A stretch of 64,000 nt of DNA from Deinococcus sp. YIM 77859. Lineage in GTDB: Bacteria > Deinococcota > Deinococci > Deinococcales > Deinococcaceae. The DNA lies in contig NZ_JQNI01000004.1 in the NCBI RefSeq assembly GCF_000745175.1, forward strand, positions 155,001 to 219,000. Reading direction: 5' to 3'. Position 1 is the stretch's first letter. Each line of letters begins with the position of its first letter. This document shows positions 52,131 through 61,253 of this stretch, in pieces. Both the position numbers and the translations under genes were made by a program. The notes beneath the pieces were generated by a model, which worked only from the letters and a program-made list of their open reading frames with translations, was not told the origin of the DNA and did not search any database.

Positions 52131-52424
52131 TTGGCGCTGCTCCTGGGCTATGCCGTGCGGGACGGTGTTGTTGAGTTTCTTGAGGTGAAGACGGAACCAG
52201 GAACGACTGACCCCCGTGACGCGGCAAATGCCGCGGTGGGAGAGGCGTTCGGTCAGAAGGCGGTCCACTTCGGCCTCTGTTTCAGGAGAACTGCGGTGCC
52301 AGGTGGCCTCCGGGATGAACTGGTACCGGCATCCACGACAAAGGTAGCGCTGCTTGCCGGTGTGGGCATGTCCGTTTTTGACGATGCAAACGCTGTTGCA
52401 CCTGGGGCAAACTGGGCCGTTCAT
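52077..52424 (-). CDS. IS1 InsA (zinc-binding HTH protein)
   Basis: 115 residues. Four Cys (CPRCNSVC and CRGC) form a zinc-ribbon, followed by a helix-turn-helix (SHRGICRVTGVSRSWFRLHL). InsA binds the IS1 ends and represses or pairs with InsB by frameshift. It is open here, but its partner is broken. Confidence 0.85.
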   Translation of the reverse strand: MNGPVCPRCNSVCIVKNGHAHTGKQRYLCRGCRYQFIPEATWHRSSPETEAEVDRLLTERLSHRGICRVTGVSRSWFRLHLKKLNNTVPHGIAQEQRQAKKPEHSSTIGAGAGMR

Positions 52425-52723
52425 TCTCCATGAAACCACCGTCATCCGCTGAAAGCCACTACCGTCGGGGGAGGCGCTCCCACTGCGCCCCGGTACGCAG
52501 GACCTACAGGATGCCTTCAAACAGCTCTTTGTCACCCCGCCGCGGTCTTCCGCGGCGGATCTGCTTTTCAGGGGAGGAAGGAGGGGGGCGAGGATGGCTC
52601 ATTGCTCGTCCGTCAACCGCATCCCATCGGATTGCCAGCCACTCCCGCTCCTCTACCGTGACCATTTTCCGGATGACCTCTAGGTAACCTTCTGGCTCCT
52701 CGCTTGTCCCAGATTGATCCTGC

Positions 52724-52753
52724 TTGACAGCGCTTTCAAAACGTGTTTATGTT
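52724..52753 (+). promoter_or_regulatory. LacI regulator promoter with own operator
   Basis: TTGACA (52724-52729) and TATGTT (52748-52753) are 18 bases apart. The -35 overlaps TGACAGCGCTTTCA (52725-52738), which matches the operator before the sugar-binding-protein gene. The start codon follows by about 14 bases after the -10, so the mRNA is probably leaderless. Confidence 0.65.
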
Positions 52754-52767
52754 CTGCTTAAGCACGT

Positions 52768-53775
52768 ATGAAACCTACTGTCACGCTCACGCAGGTGGCG
52801 CGTGCAGCCGGTGTTTCGGCCAGCACGGTGTCACGCATCCTAAACGGCTCAGCCAACGTCAGCGCCGAGAAGCGCGAGGCTGTGGAACGCACCCTTGCTC
52901 GGCTGAACTACCGGCCCAACGTGCTTGCCCGCGGCCTGGCCAGCGGCCGCACCATGAGTATCGGCGTTCTGACGCAAGACATCTCCAGTCCTTTTTATGG
53001 AGAAGCGCTGCGCGGCATTGAGCAAGGCCTTAAGGGTAGCAGCTACCTGCCCCTGTTTATGAGCGGCCACTGGCACGCGGAAGAGGAGACCGAGGCAATT
53101 GACCTCCTTCTCGCACGCAAGGTGGACGCCCTGCTCATACTGGGCAGTGTGATGCCGGACGAGCAGCTGCGGGAGGTGGCTTGCCGCGTACCACTGGTCG
53201 CTCTGGGGCGGTTTCTACCGGAGTTGGCAGGACAGTGCCTGCGGGTGGACAACCGTCAAGGTGCCTACTTAGCAACCCGACACCTCATCGAAATGGGACA
53301 CCGCTCCATTGCGCACATCGCAGGCCTCGCCAGCCACCGGGACGCACAGGATCGCCTCTCGGGATACCGGGCGGCCTTGGAGGAAGCAGGGATTGGCTTC
53401 GACCCGGGCCTAGTGCTGGAAGGCGACTTCCTGGAGCATTCCGGATTTCTGGCTACTACACGGCTGGTTGAGGGTCGCCAGCTCTTCACCGCCATCTTTG
53501 CTGCCAACGACCAAATGGCGTACGGTGCCCGCCTCGCCCTGCACCGCAAGGGCCTGCGCGTACCCGAGGACATCTCGCTGGTGGGTTTCGATGATTTGGC
53601 AGGCTCGATGTATACCTCTCCTCCCCTGACTACCGTTCGGCAACCAATCCACGACATGGGATTCGCCGCTACCCAGTGTGTCCTGCGCATGCTCGCTGGC
53701 CAAGCCCCCTCACTCCCGCCGTTCCAGGTAGAACTCATCATTCGCGAGTCCACGGCGAGACGACGCACCAGTTAG
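52768..53775 (+). CDS. LacI family transcriptional regulator
   Basis: 335 residues. The HTH is VTLTQVARAAGVSASTVSRILNGS with hinge helix NVLARGLASGRT, then the periplasmic-binding-type effector domain (SIGVLTQDISSPFYGEALRGIEQGL, VDALLILGSV, SLVGFDDLAGSMYTSPPLTTV). It likely binds GAAAGCGCTTTC sites before itself and before the sugar ABC operon, released by an oligosaccharide. Confidence 0.93.
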   Translation: MKPTVTLTQVARAAGVSASTVSRILNGSANVSAEKREAVERTLARLNYRPNVLARGLASGRTMSIGVLTQDISSPFYGEALRGIEQGLKGSSYLPLFMSGHWHAEEETEAIDLLLARKVDALLILGSVMPDEQLREVACRVPLVALGRFLPELAGQCLRVDNRQGAYLATRHLIEMGHRSIAHIAGLASHRDAQDRLSGYRAALEEAGIGFDPGLVLEGDFLEHSGFLATTRLVEGRQLFTAIFAANDQMAYGARLALHRKGLRVPEDISLVGFDDLAGSMYTSPPLTTVRQPIHDMGFAATQCVLRMLAGQAPSLPPFQVELIIRESTARRRTS

Positions 53776-53843
53776 GCACTCCACACCACCTGCACTTCAG
53801 ACTAGCCGCCGCAACGGCATAGGAGGTTTCTAGGCAGTTCTCA

Positions 53844-53857
53844 TGAAAGCGCTTTCT
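53844..53857. promoter_or_regulatory. LacI operator before the sugar ABC operon
   Basis: TGAAAGCGCTTTCT, with a perfect 12-base palindrome GAAAGCGCTTTC at 53845-53856, 50 bases upstream of the binding-protein start. It matches the half site overlapping the LacI gene promoter and the general cre-like consensus. Confidence 0.75.
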
Positions 53858-53906
53858 ATCTCACATTCCTCTCCCCTCTCGTCTTCCGTACCTTCAGGAG
53901 ATTTCT

Positions 53907-55157
53907 ATGAAAAAGCATGTTCTGCTCATCGGTACGCTCCTCTTGAGCTCTAGCGCCCTTGCCCAGCCCAAAAAGATCATTACAGTCGGCGTCTTTCCAG
54001 ATCTCGATACTGTCGTAAAAGCAGCCATTCCCGGGTTTCAGAAGAAGTACCCGAATATCGACGTCAAAGTTGTGGCTTTGCAATACGCGGACCATCACAA
54101 CGCCCTGACGACTGCCCTTGCGACGGGCAGCGGTGCGAACGACGTCGTAGCCATCGACTTCGGGTACGTTGCGCGCTTTGCTGAGGGTGGTGGCCTAGAG
54201 GACCTCAGCAAGCCTCCCTACAACGCAGGTGATCTACGCAATCGCTTTGTGGCCTACACTTTCCCGCAGGCCACTTTCGAGGGTCGTATCGTCGCCATGC
54301 CTACCGACATTGGCCCGGGCGCCATGTTCTACCGCACTGACTTCCTGAAGAAGGCAGGCATCAAGCCCACAGACCTCAACAAGAGCTGGGACGCCTACAT
54401 CGAGAACGGCAAGAAGGTGGTTGCTGCTAACCCCGGCACCTTCCTGATTCCCGACGCCACCGAGGTCGCGGAAATCTACATTCGCACCAATATCCCCACT
54501 GGGCAAGGCGTGTACTTCGACAAGAACAATCGCGTGCTCGTTAGCCCGGACAACCCTCGCTTCCTGAATGCCTGCACCTACGCTAGGCGTATTCGTGACG
54601 CAAAGCTCGACGCCCGCGCCGGCGGGGCTTTTTCTCCCGAGTGGACCACCGCCTTCCAAAAGGGCAATCTCGCCACCGAGTTCTCGGGCGCCTGGCTGAC
54701 CGGGCACATGCAGAACTGGCTGGCCAAGGACTTTGCCGGCAAGTGGAACACCCAGCAGCTTCCAGGCGGAGCGTACGCCTCTTGGGGCGGGTCCTTCTAT
54801 GCCATTCCCAAGCAGAGCAAGAACAAGGCCGAGGCATGGGAACTGATCAAGTACCTCACGACTGATAAAAACCAGCAGATCCTGGCTTTTAAGACGACTG
54901 GCGCCTTTCCCGCCTTGCGAGCCGCGCAGGATGCTCCCCTCTTCAACGAGGGCATACCCTACCTGGCTGGCCAAAAGGCCCGCATCCTGTGGCGACAGGC
55001 CGCCAACAGGATCAAGCCGCTCGACGTCAACCGGCTCGACCCGGTCGCCAGCGAGATCTGGCTGACGGAACTGGGCTCGGTGCTCGACGGCAGCAAGACC
55101 TGCCAGCAGGCCCTGACGGATGCGAAGAACCTGATCGAGCGCCGCGCGCGCCGCTGA
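53907..55157 (+). CDS. CUT1 sugar ABC transporter substrate-binding protein
   Basis: 416 residues with a signal peptide (LLIGTLLLSSSALA) and the family 1 solute-binding fold: IITVGVFPDLDTVVKAAIPGF, DVVAIDFGYVARFAEGG, MPTDIGPGAMFYRTDFLKKAGI and WGGSFYAIPKQSKNKAEAWELIKYL. It captures an oligosaccharide for the two permeases that follow. The linked glycosidases suggest xylo- or cello-oligosaccharides. No ATPase gene lies in the operon; a shared MsmK-type ATPase elsewhere is the usual solution. Confidence 0.93.
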   Translation: MKKHVLLIGTLLLSSSALAQPKKIITVGVFPDLDTVVKAAIPGFQKKYPNIDVKVVALQYADHHNALTTALATGSGANDVVAIDFGYVARFAEGGGLEDLSKPPYNAGDLRNRFVAYTFPQATFEGRIVAMPTDIGPGAMFYRTDFLKKAGIKPTDLNKSWDAYIENGKKVVAANPGTFLIPDATEVAEIYIRTNIPTGQGVYFDKNNRVLVSPDNPRFLNACTYARRIRDAKLDARAGGAFSPEWTTAFQKGNLATEFSGAWLTGHMQNWLAKDFAGKWNTQQLPGGAYASWGGSFYAIPKQSKNKAEAWELIKYLTTDKNQQILAFKTTGAFPALRAAQDAPLFNEGIPYLAGQKARILWRQAANRIKPLDVNRLDPVASEIWLTELGSVLDGSKTCQQALTDAKNLIERRARR

Positions 55158-55168
55158 TCTGGCCCTCA

Positions 55169-55199
55169 CCTGCCCGGGGGGCGCTCCTCCCCGGGCAGG
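55169..55199 (+). terminator. intercistronic stem-loop
   Basis: CCTGCCCGGGG pairs with CCCCGGGCAGG across a 9-base loop between the binding-protein and first permease genes. No T-run follows. It probably tunes the ratio of binding protein to permease. Confidence 0.65.
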
Positions 55200-55215
55200 C
55201 CTTTAGGAGTGACCT

Positions 55216-56196
55216 GTGCAAGCCCGCGTTCCTGTCTCCTCCGGTGACCGTCCTTCCCTCGCCCGGCGCTGGGATGACTTCCAACGCCACTATGCACCGT
55301 ACATCTTTATTAGCCCCTTTTTTGTCCTATTCTTCGCCTTCGGGCTATTCCCGATTCTTTTCCTGGCATACCTCTCCTTTCAGGAGTGGACGCCTTCAGC
55401 TGGCCTGGGAACGATGAAATTCGTGGGGTGGCGCAATTATGCGGACAACCTCACAGACCCCGCCTTCTGGGACGCTCTGAGAAATACCCTGTCGCTGACG
55501 GTGCTCTCTGGCATTCCACAGCACCTCATCGCCATTCCGCTCGCCTTTGCGATCAACACGGGTCTGCGCTGCCTGCAGGGGCCGCTGACGGCGGTGTACT
55601 TCCTACCGTACATCACCTCGGTCGTGGCAATCTCAGTCACGTTCTTTACACTATTCAGCTGGCAGTACGGCGTGGTGAACGCCGCCCTCAGCGCCCTGCA
55701 CGAGCTGCCGCTGATCGGGGGCCTCTTCCCCGCCGAGAAGATCAACTGGCTGGGCGAGCGGGAATTCGTCCAGCCCGCCATCGCCCTCGTCGTGATCTGG
55801 CGTTTTACCGGTTGGAACGTCGTTCTATACCTATCAGGACTACAGTCCATCCCAAAAGAGCTGTATGAGGCCGCCGCCGTGGACGGCGCCACCCGCTGGC
55901 AGCAGTTCCGCTTCATCACGCTGCCGCTGCTGCGCCCCATGATGTTCCTCGCCATCACGCTGACCCTGATCGGGAACCTGCAACTGCTCGAAGAACCCTT
56001 CATCCTCACCAACGGAACAGGCGGCGCCGGGCAAGAAGGCACGACTGCCGTTATGTATATGCTCCGCACGTACCAGGTGTACAGCGACGCGGGCTTGGCG
56101 GCCGCGATGGGCTGGCTGCTGTTCGTGGTAATCCTGGTGCTGACCTTCGTCAACAACCGCATCTTCGGCCGCAGCGGCCTCGCCGGGAGAGACTGA
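55216..56196 (+). CDS. CUT1 sugar ABC transporter permease (MalF-like)
   Basis: 326 residues, about six membrane helices (FISPFFVLFFAFGLFPILFLA near the N-terminus) and the EAA loop YEAAAVDGATRWQQFRFITLPLLRP. It starts with GTG. It pairs with the next permease, one base after its stop. Confidence 0.92.
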   Translation: MQARVPVSSGDRPSLARRWDDFQRHYAPYIFISPFFVLFFAFGLFPILFLAYLSFQEWTPSAGLGTMKFVGWRNYADNLTDPAFWDALRNTLSLTVLSGIPQHLIAIPLAFAINTGLRCLQGPLTAVYFLPYITSVVAISVTFFTLFSWQYGVVNAALSALHELPLIGGLFPAEKINWLGEREFVQPAIALVVIWRFTGWNVVLYLSGLQSIPKELYEAAAVDGATRWQQFRFITLPLLRPMMFLAITLTLIGNLQLLEEPFILTNGTGGAGQEGTTAVMYMLRTYQVYSDAGLAAAMGWLLFVVILVLTFVNNRIFGRSGLAGRD

Positions 56197-56197
56197 G

Positions 56198-57070
56198 ATG
56201 ACCACCCCCACGTCTGCCCCCACGTCCCGCCAGGGCCGCCGCCCGGCCGTGCGCCCCCTCACCCGGGGCGGCGCGTACCTGCTGCTGGCGCTGGGGGCCA
56301 TCCTCACGCTGGCCCCCTTCTACTTCATGTTCGTATTCGCCACCCATGACCGCGCGGAGATCTTCCAGCTCCCGCCCCCACTGTGGTTCGGCGACGACGC
56401 GCCGCACAACTACGTCAGCCTGATCGAGCGCGTGCCCTTTTGGCGCAGCCTCTGGAACAGCCTCTACCTGGCCGTGATGACCACGGTAACCACCCTGTTC
56501 TTCTGCTCGCTGGCGGGCTTCGCCTTCGCGATGTACTCCTTCAAGGGCCGTGAACTCCTGTTCGGCATCGTGCTTGCCACGCTGCTGATTCCCACGGCGC
56601 TGAACATCGTGCCCTTCGCGCTGATCATGCAGGGCCTGGGGTGGATCGACACCCCGCGCGCGCTGTGGGTGCCGGGCATGGCGAACGCCTTCGGCATCTT
56701 CCTGATGCGGCAGTACATCGGCAGCGCCATTCCCCGCGAACTGATGGAAGCCGCTCGCATCGACGGTGCGACCGAGTTTGGCATCTACCGCCGGGTGATC
56801 CTGCCCCTCAGCGGCCCCGCGCTGGGCACGCTGGGCCTGATCACTTTCATCAACTCCTGGAACAGCTTCGTGGGGCCGCTGATCATCTTCCGCTCACCGA
56901 ACACGTACACGGCGCCGCTGCTGCTGCGCAGCCTTCAGGCCGTGGCCAACACTGACTGGGGCGCGCTGATGGTCGGTGTGGCGCTGACCGTGATTCCGCT
57001 GCTGGTGATCTTCGCCTTCGCCTCGCGCCAGCTGATCGAGGGCCTCACCTCGGGGTCGCTGAAGGGCTAA
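56198..57070 (+). CDS. CUT1 sugar ABC transporter permease (MalG-like)
   Basis: 290 residues with six membrane helices and the EAA loop MEAARIDGATEFGIYRRVILPLSGP. It ends with SRQLIEGLTSGSLKG, the usual MalG-type tail. The glycosidase gene starts two bases after it. Confidence 0.92.
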   Translation: MTTPTSAPTSRQGRRPAVRPLTRGGAYLLLALGAILTLAPFYFMFVFATHDRAEIFQLPPPLWFGDDAPHNYVSLIERVPFWRSLWNSLYLAVMTTVTTLFFCSLAGFAFAMYSFKGRELLFGIVLATLLIPTALNIVPFALIMQGLGWIDTPRALWVPGMANAFGIFLMRQYIGSAIPRELMEAARIDGATEFGIYRRVILPLSGPALGTLGLITFINSWNSFVGPLIIFRSPNTYTAPLLLRSLQAVANTDWGALMVGVALTVIPLLVIFAFASRQLIEGLTSGSLKG

Positions 57071-57072
57071 GC

Positions 57073-58329
57073 GTGACGCGACTCCTGCTTCTGCTCGCAC
57101 TGGGGATCGCCGGCGCAGCCCCCGCGACCCTAACTGTCTCCGGAAACGGCACGCCCATTCCCCCGCTCGCCGTGAACGGCTTCAACACGAGCTGGCAGAT
57201 GCCGCTCGTCGAGGCGCTGGACGCGGTGCGGTCGGTCGCGCCCACCTCCCTGCGGTTTCCCGGGGGAAACGTGGGCGACGACGCCGACCTGAATGCCCAG
57301 AGCTTGAACTACTTCAGGTCGAGCCTGGGCCTCACGGGCACGAACACCGCCGCCATCGTTCAGACCCGGGTGTTCGCCACCCGCGAAGGTGCCCACAACC
57401 GCCCCGAGGACGCGGCGCAGGCCGCGCGGGACGCCCGGGCGGCGGGCCTGAAGGTGGCGTACTGGGAGATCGGCAACGAGCCGGACCTGTACGCCGCGAA
57501 CCGTGGCGACCCCAGCTGGACCCCCGAGAAGTACTGCCACACGTTCCGTGCCCAGCGAGAGGCCATCCTGAAGGTCGACCCGCAGGCGAAGTTCGCCGGT
57601 CCGGCCGTGTCCAAGGGAACAGGCCCGGCCATGAATTACCTCGCTGCCTTTGTCCGTGCCTGTGGGGACGTGGTGGACCTGCTGACTTGGCACGAGTACC
57701 CGACCGACGGCACGGCGACGGACGAGGCGGCTCTCGCCACTGCCCGAGAGGTCACTGCACACGTGCAGAACATCCGGGCCCTCTGGCGTGACCCACAGCG
57801 CAACCCACTGGGCTATCACCGAAACATTGCGTTGGGCGTAACTGAATACAGCCTCTCATGGCGGTCCACGAGCGCCCGTCACCTTGCCGATCAGGTTGGG
57901 GCCCTATGGGGCGCCGAGACGGCGATGCGCCTTGCCGAGGCAGGCGTAGCTGTGTCAAGCTACTTCGCCATCATCGCCGCCGGAAATCATGGCCTGGTAG
58001 ACCTTGCAGGTGTGCCGCGGCCCACCCTCTACGCCTTTCAGCAGCTGCGTCACTTCCGGGGCACGGCGTTGCCCGTATATAGCAGCGACCCGGCCCTGTG
58101 GCCCCACCTCGCCGAGAACGGTCCCCTACGCACCCTGCTGGTGACGAACACTGCGGCCGGGACGCGCCAGCTCGCCACTGGGATGCCCGGGTACACGCTC
58201 ATCGGAGCCAAGACCTTCACCGAGAAGACCGTGCAGGACGAGGCATATTTCATTCGTCTGAAGCTTGGCCCGATTCTCGATCTTCCCGGGCGGTCCCTCA
58301 CACGACTCGTCTACAAGCGTCTCCCCTGA
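57073..58329 (+). CDS. secreted glycoside hydrolase, clan GH-A type
   Basis: 418 residues with a signal peptide (LLLLLALGIAGAAPA). A TIM-barrel hydrolase is indicated by RFPGGNVGDD, acid/base Glu in YWEIGNEPDLY, LTWHEYP and nucleophile Glu in LGVTEYSLSW. The pattern lies between GH39, GH51 and GH79; I cannot assign a family. It is in the ABC operon, so it acts outside the cell on the polymer or oligomer that is then imported. GTG start, very short spacing after malG. Confidence 0.8.
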   Translation: MTRLLLLLALGIAGAAPATLTVSGNGTPIPPLAVNGFNTSWQMPLVEALDAVRSVAPTSLRFPGGNVGDDADLNAQSLNYFRSSLGLTGTNTAAIVQTRVFATREGAHNRPEDAAQAARDARAAGLKVAYWEIGNEPDLYAANRGDPSWTPEKYCHTFRAQREAILKVDPQAKFAGPAVSKGTGPAMNYLAAFVRACGDVVDLLTWHEYPTDGTATDEAALATAREVTAHVQNIRALWRDPQRNPLGYHRNIALGVTEYSLSWRSTSARHLADQVGALWGAETAMRLAEAGVAVSSYFAIIAAGNHGLVDLAGVPRPTLYAFQQLRHFRGTALPVYSSDPALWPHLAENGPLRTLLVTNTAAGTRQLATGMPGYTLIGAKTFTEKTVQDEAYFIRLKLGPILDLPGRSLTRLVYKRLP

Positions 58330-58363
58330 CTTCTTTTCTTTTTACGCGCCAAAGGACCCGCCC

Positions 58364-59698
58364 ATGACCATCACCCGTAAAGACTTCCCTGACAACTTCA
58401 CCTTCGGCGTGGCCACCTCCTCCTACCAGATCGAGGGGGCCGCCCACGAGGACGGGCGTGGCCCCTCCATCTGGGATACCTTCTGCCGCGAGCCAGGACG
58501 CATTCTCGACGGCACGAACGGCGACGTGGCCTGCGACCACTATCACCGCTGGCCGGATGACCTTGACCTGATCCGGAGCCTGGGCGCCGACGCGTACCGC
58601 TTTTCCGTCGCGTGGCCGCGCATTCAGGCAGACGGCCAAGGGCCCGTCAACCCCAAGGGCCTGGATTTCTATGAGCGGTTGGTCGACGGCATGTTGGAGC
58701 GCGGCCTGAAGCCCTACGCGACGCTGTACCACTGGGACCTGCCGCAGGCTCTGCAGGACGTAGGGGGCTGGGTCAACCGCGACACCGCCTTCCGTTTCGC
58801 GGAATACGCCCGGATCGTCGCTGAGCGCCTCGGGGACCGCGTGGCGAGCTACGCCACATTAAACGAGCCGTGGTGTTCTTCTCTCCTCAGCTACCAGCTC
58901 GGAGAGCACGCCCCAGGCCTACGGGACCGGCGACTCGCGCTGGCCGCCGCACATGGCCTGTTGCTGGGGCACGGCGAAGCCATCGCCGCGATGCGTGACG
59001 TGGTGCACAGCGCGCAGCTCGGCATCGTCCTCAACCTCCAACCTGCTTACCCCGCCTCAGAGCGACCCGAGGACATCACAGCCGCCCGGTTTGCAGACGG
59101 AACCTTCAACCGCTGGTTCCTTGATCCTATCTTGCGGGCCGAGTACCCAGCGGACATCTGGGAGGCGTACGGGGAGGACGTGCCGGAGGTGCAGCCTGCC
59201 GACCTTGCACGCATCGCGCAGCCCATTGACTTCATGGGTGTGAACTACTACAGCCGCAGTGTAAACGGCGCGGGAGGCAACGTGCGCCCCCCCGAGTCGA
59301 GCTACACCCATATGGGCTGGGAGGTTTATCCCCAGGGCCTAACGGATCTGCTCGTGCGGCTGAAGGAGGACTACGCCAACCTCCCGCCGCTCTTGATCAC
59401 CGAGAACGGGGCGGCGTACCCCGATGAACCCCTTGGGAAGCGCGTGCAGGACCCAGAGCGCGTGCGGTACCTCCAGCTGCACCTAGAAGCCGTGGTGCAG
59501 GCCTTGAGGCAGGGCGTGGACGTACGCGGTTACTTCGCGTGGAGCCTCATGGACAACTTCGAGTGGGCCTACGGCTACAGCCGCCGCTTCGGGCTGGTGT
59601 ACGTGGACTACGCAACGCAGGAGCGTATCCTCAAGGACAGCGCCCGCTGGTACCGAGATCTGCTGACCGGTCAGGCACAAGCTGCCCCACTCCCCTAA
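58364..59698 (+). CDS. GH1 beta-glucosidase/beta-glycosidase
   Basis: 444 residues of family GH1, cytoplasmic (no signal). N-terminal signature FTFGVATSSYQIEGA, acid/base Glu in ATLNEPWCSS and nucleophile Glu in LLITENGAAYPDE. The C-terminal WSLMDNFEWAYGYSRRFGLVYVDY is typical. The ATG at 58364 is chosen for family fit; the earlier frame overlaps the preceding gene. It splits imported beta-linked disaccharides. Confidence 0.95.
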   Translation: MTITRKDFPDNFTFGVATSSYQIEGAAHEDGRGPSIWDTFCREPGRILDGTNGDVACDHYHRWPDDLDLIRSLGADAYRFSVAWPRIQADGQGPVNPKGLDFYERLVDGMLERGLKPYATLYHWDLPQALQDVGGWVNRDTAFRFAEYARIVAERLGDRVASYATLNEPWCSSLLSYQLGEHAPGLRDRRLALAAAHGLLLGHGEAIAAMRDVVHSAQLGIVLNLQPAYPASERPEDITAARFADGTFNRWFLDPILRAEYPADIWEAYGEDVPEVQPADLARIAQPIDFMGVNYYSRSVNGAGGNVRPPESSYTHMGWEVYPQGLTDLLVRLKEDYANLPPLLITENGAAYPDEPLGKRVQDPERVRYLQLHLEAVVQALRQGVDVRGYFAWSLMDNFEWAYGYSRRFGLVYVDYATQERILKDSARWYRDLLTGQAQAAPLP

Positions 59699-59837
59699 GG
59701 GGCTGACCTGTTCTCTGGAACCCACTTCTAGGGTAGTCTCCAGCCTGGTGCTGCCCTGCGCAGTCACCGCCGCTCTCCAGACTCCTGGGAGCCATTGACT
59801 GGTCACCGTTTCACCGGCAACAGACAAGGAGCTTTCC

Positions 59838-60578
59838 ATGACCAGCATCCTGACCCTGAACCTCATGGGCTACGCCGAGAAGCACGGCGTGTGGGCGAAA
59901 CGGCGCGGGCTGATCGAGCGCGCGCTGGCCGACACTCAGCCCGACATCATCGCGCTTCAGGCGGTGGCCCTCGACCCGGCTCAGCACCCGGACGATCAGG
60001 CCAGCCAACTGGCCGCCAGCCTGGGCTACCAGGCAGTCTTCGTCGCGGCCCAGACGCACGCAGACGGGCGGCAGGACGGCCTGGCCTTTCTGACGCGGGG
60101 GCCGCTTCCCGAGACACGCCGCTTCGACCTGAGCCTGCGCCCCGGCCTGGAAGACACCAGCCGCCGCGTCATGATCGGGGGACGCTTCGCGACGCCGCAG
60201 GGACCGCTCGATGTCTTCAACGCCCACTTCTCCTGGGTGCCCGAGCAGCAGGAGGACAACGTGCGTGAGGCGCTCTCGGCGCTGGAGGGCACAGCAGGGG
60301 CGGCTGCCGTCCTGGTCGGCGACTTCAACATGCAGCCGGATAGCCCGTACCTGGGTGGCCTGCGCGAGGCCGAGTGGATCGATGCCTGGGCCCTGCTGCA
60401 CCCTCAAGAACAGGGCTTTACCTTCGTGGAAGACCGTGTCCCCAGCATCCGCATCGACTACGTTTGGACGCGCGGCATGCGGGCGCGGGAACTGACGGTG
60501 GTGCTCGCGGAGGGTGAGGGGGCCGCGCGCGCCTCCGACCATGCGGGCCTGCTGGCACGCCTGGAGCGAGCGGAGTGA
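59838..60578 (+). CDS. endonuclease/exonuclease/phosphatase-fold protein
   Basis: 246 residues with EEP-family motifs TLNLMG, PDIIALQAVAL, FNAHFSW, VGDFNMQPDS, IRIDYVWTRG and ASDHAGLLARL. The metal-binding Glu of the usual LQE motif is Ala here, an unusual change. It may be a divergent phosphatase or an inactive relative. It has a weak AAGGAG site and lies 139 bases after the GH1 gene. The next gene begins in its stop codon. Confidence 0.8.
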   Translation: MTSILTLNLMGYAEKHGVWAKRRGLIERALADTQPDIIALQAVALDPAQHPDDQASQLAASLGYQAVFVAAQTHADGRQDGLAFLTRGPLPETRRFDLSLRPGLEDTSRRVMIGGRFATPQGPLDVFNAHFSWVPEQQEDNVREALSALEGTAGAAAVLVGDFNMQPDSPYLGGLREAEWIDAWALLHPQEQGFTFVEDRVPSIRIDYVWTRGMRARELTVVLAEGEGAARASDHAGLLARLERAE

Positions 60579-61237
60579 AGTCAGGCTTCATCTTCGACCT
60601 GGATGGGGTGCTCACCGATACTGCCGAACTGCACTACCACTCCTGGCGGCGGTTGGCGGAGGAGGAAGACATGCCGTTTTCGCGCGAGGCCAACGCCGCC
60701 CTGCTGGGCCGAACCCGTGAGGACGCCCTGGACCTGTGGCTGGGGGGACGTTCCTGCTCGCCGGAGAAGCGCGACGAGTTGCTGCGGCGCAAGAACGCCT
60801 ACTTTCTGGAGGCTCTGGAGAAACTGGGACCGGGAGACCTGCTGCCCGGCGTGGCGGACCTGCTCGCCGAGGCGCGGGCACGTGGCGTTCGTCTGGGACT
60901 GGCCTCGTCGAGCCGCAACGCACGCCGGGTCTGTGACCGTCTGGGGGTCACGGCCCTCTTTGACGCCTTTGCGGACGGCGCCAGCGTGGTCCATCCCAAG
61001 CCAGCGCCCGATATCTTCCTGTGGGTCGCCGGACGCTTGGGCCTGCACCCCGCCCGCTGCATCGTCTTCGAGGACTCGGAGGCGGGCGTGCGGGGGGCAC
61101 GCGCGGGCGGCTTCCTGGTGGTCGGGCTGGGCGATCCAGCGCGGGTGGGCGGCGCAAACTGGGTCCGGCCCGACCTGAGGGGGGCAGCGGCGGAGGCGTT
61201 CCTCAAGCTGCTGAAGCCGCTGCCCGTCCTGTCCTGA
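60575..61237 (+). CDS. HAD family, beta-phosphoglucomutase-like
   Basis: 220 residues. The N-terminal FDLDGVLTDTAELHYHSW carries nucleophile and acid Asp with the cap-type insertion. Motif II is LASSSRNARRV, motif III the Lys of VVHPKPAPDIF, and motif IV is VFEDSEAGVRGA. The cap residue pattern is that of beta-phosphoglucomutase, which interconverts beta-glucose 1- and 6-phosphate. GTG start overlaps the stop of the EEP gene. Confidence 0.9.
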   Translation: MKSGFIFDLDGVLTDTAELHYHSWRRLAEEEDMPFSREANAALLGRTREDALDLWLGGRSCSPEKRDELLRRKNAYFLEALEKLGPGDLLPGVADLLAEARARGVRLGLASSSRNARRVCDRLGVTALFDAFADGASVVHPKPAPDIFLWVAGRLGLHPARCIVFEDSEAGVRGARAGGFLVVGLGDPARVGGANWVRPDLRGAAAEAFLKLLKPLPVLS

Positions 61238-61253
61238 CGCCGGAGGTGAACCC

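Larger units (their letters stand above)
51694..52463 (-). mobile_element. IS1 family element nested in the IS5-type element
   Basis: 770 bases with ends GGTAGCGGATTCAAGG and, inward from the right, GGTAGTGGCTTTCAGC, 17 of 24 bases alike. It carries insA, which is open, and insB, which is broken. It is not able to move by itself because of the insB lesions. Confidence 0.85.
51686..52471 (-). repeat. 8-bp target duplication of the nested IS1 element
   Basis: GTCGGGGG at 51686-51693 and 52464-52471 flank the inner element. Eight bases fits the IS1 family. Confidence 0.85.
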
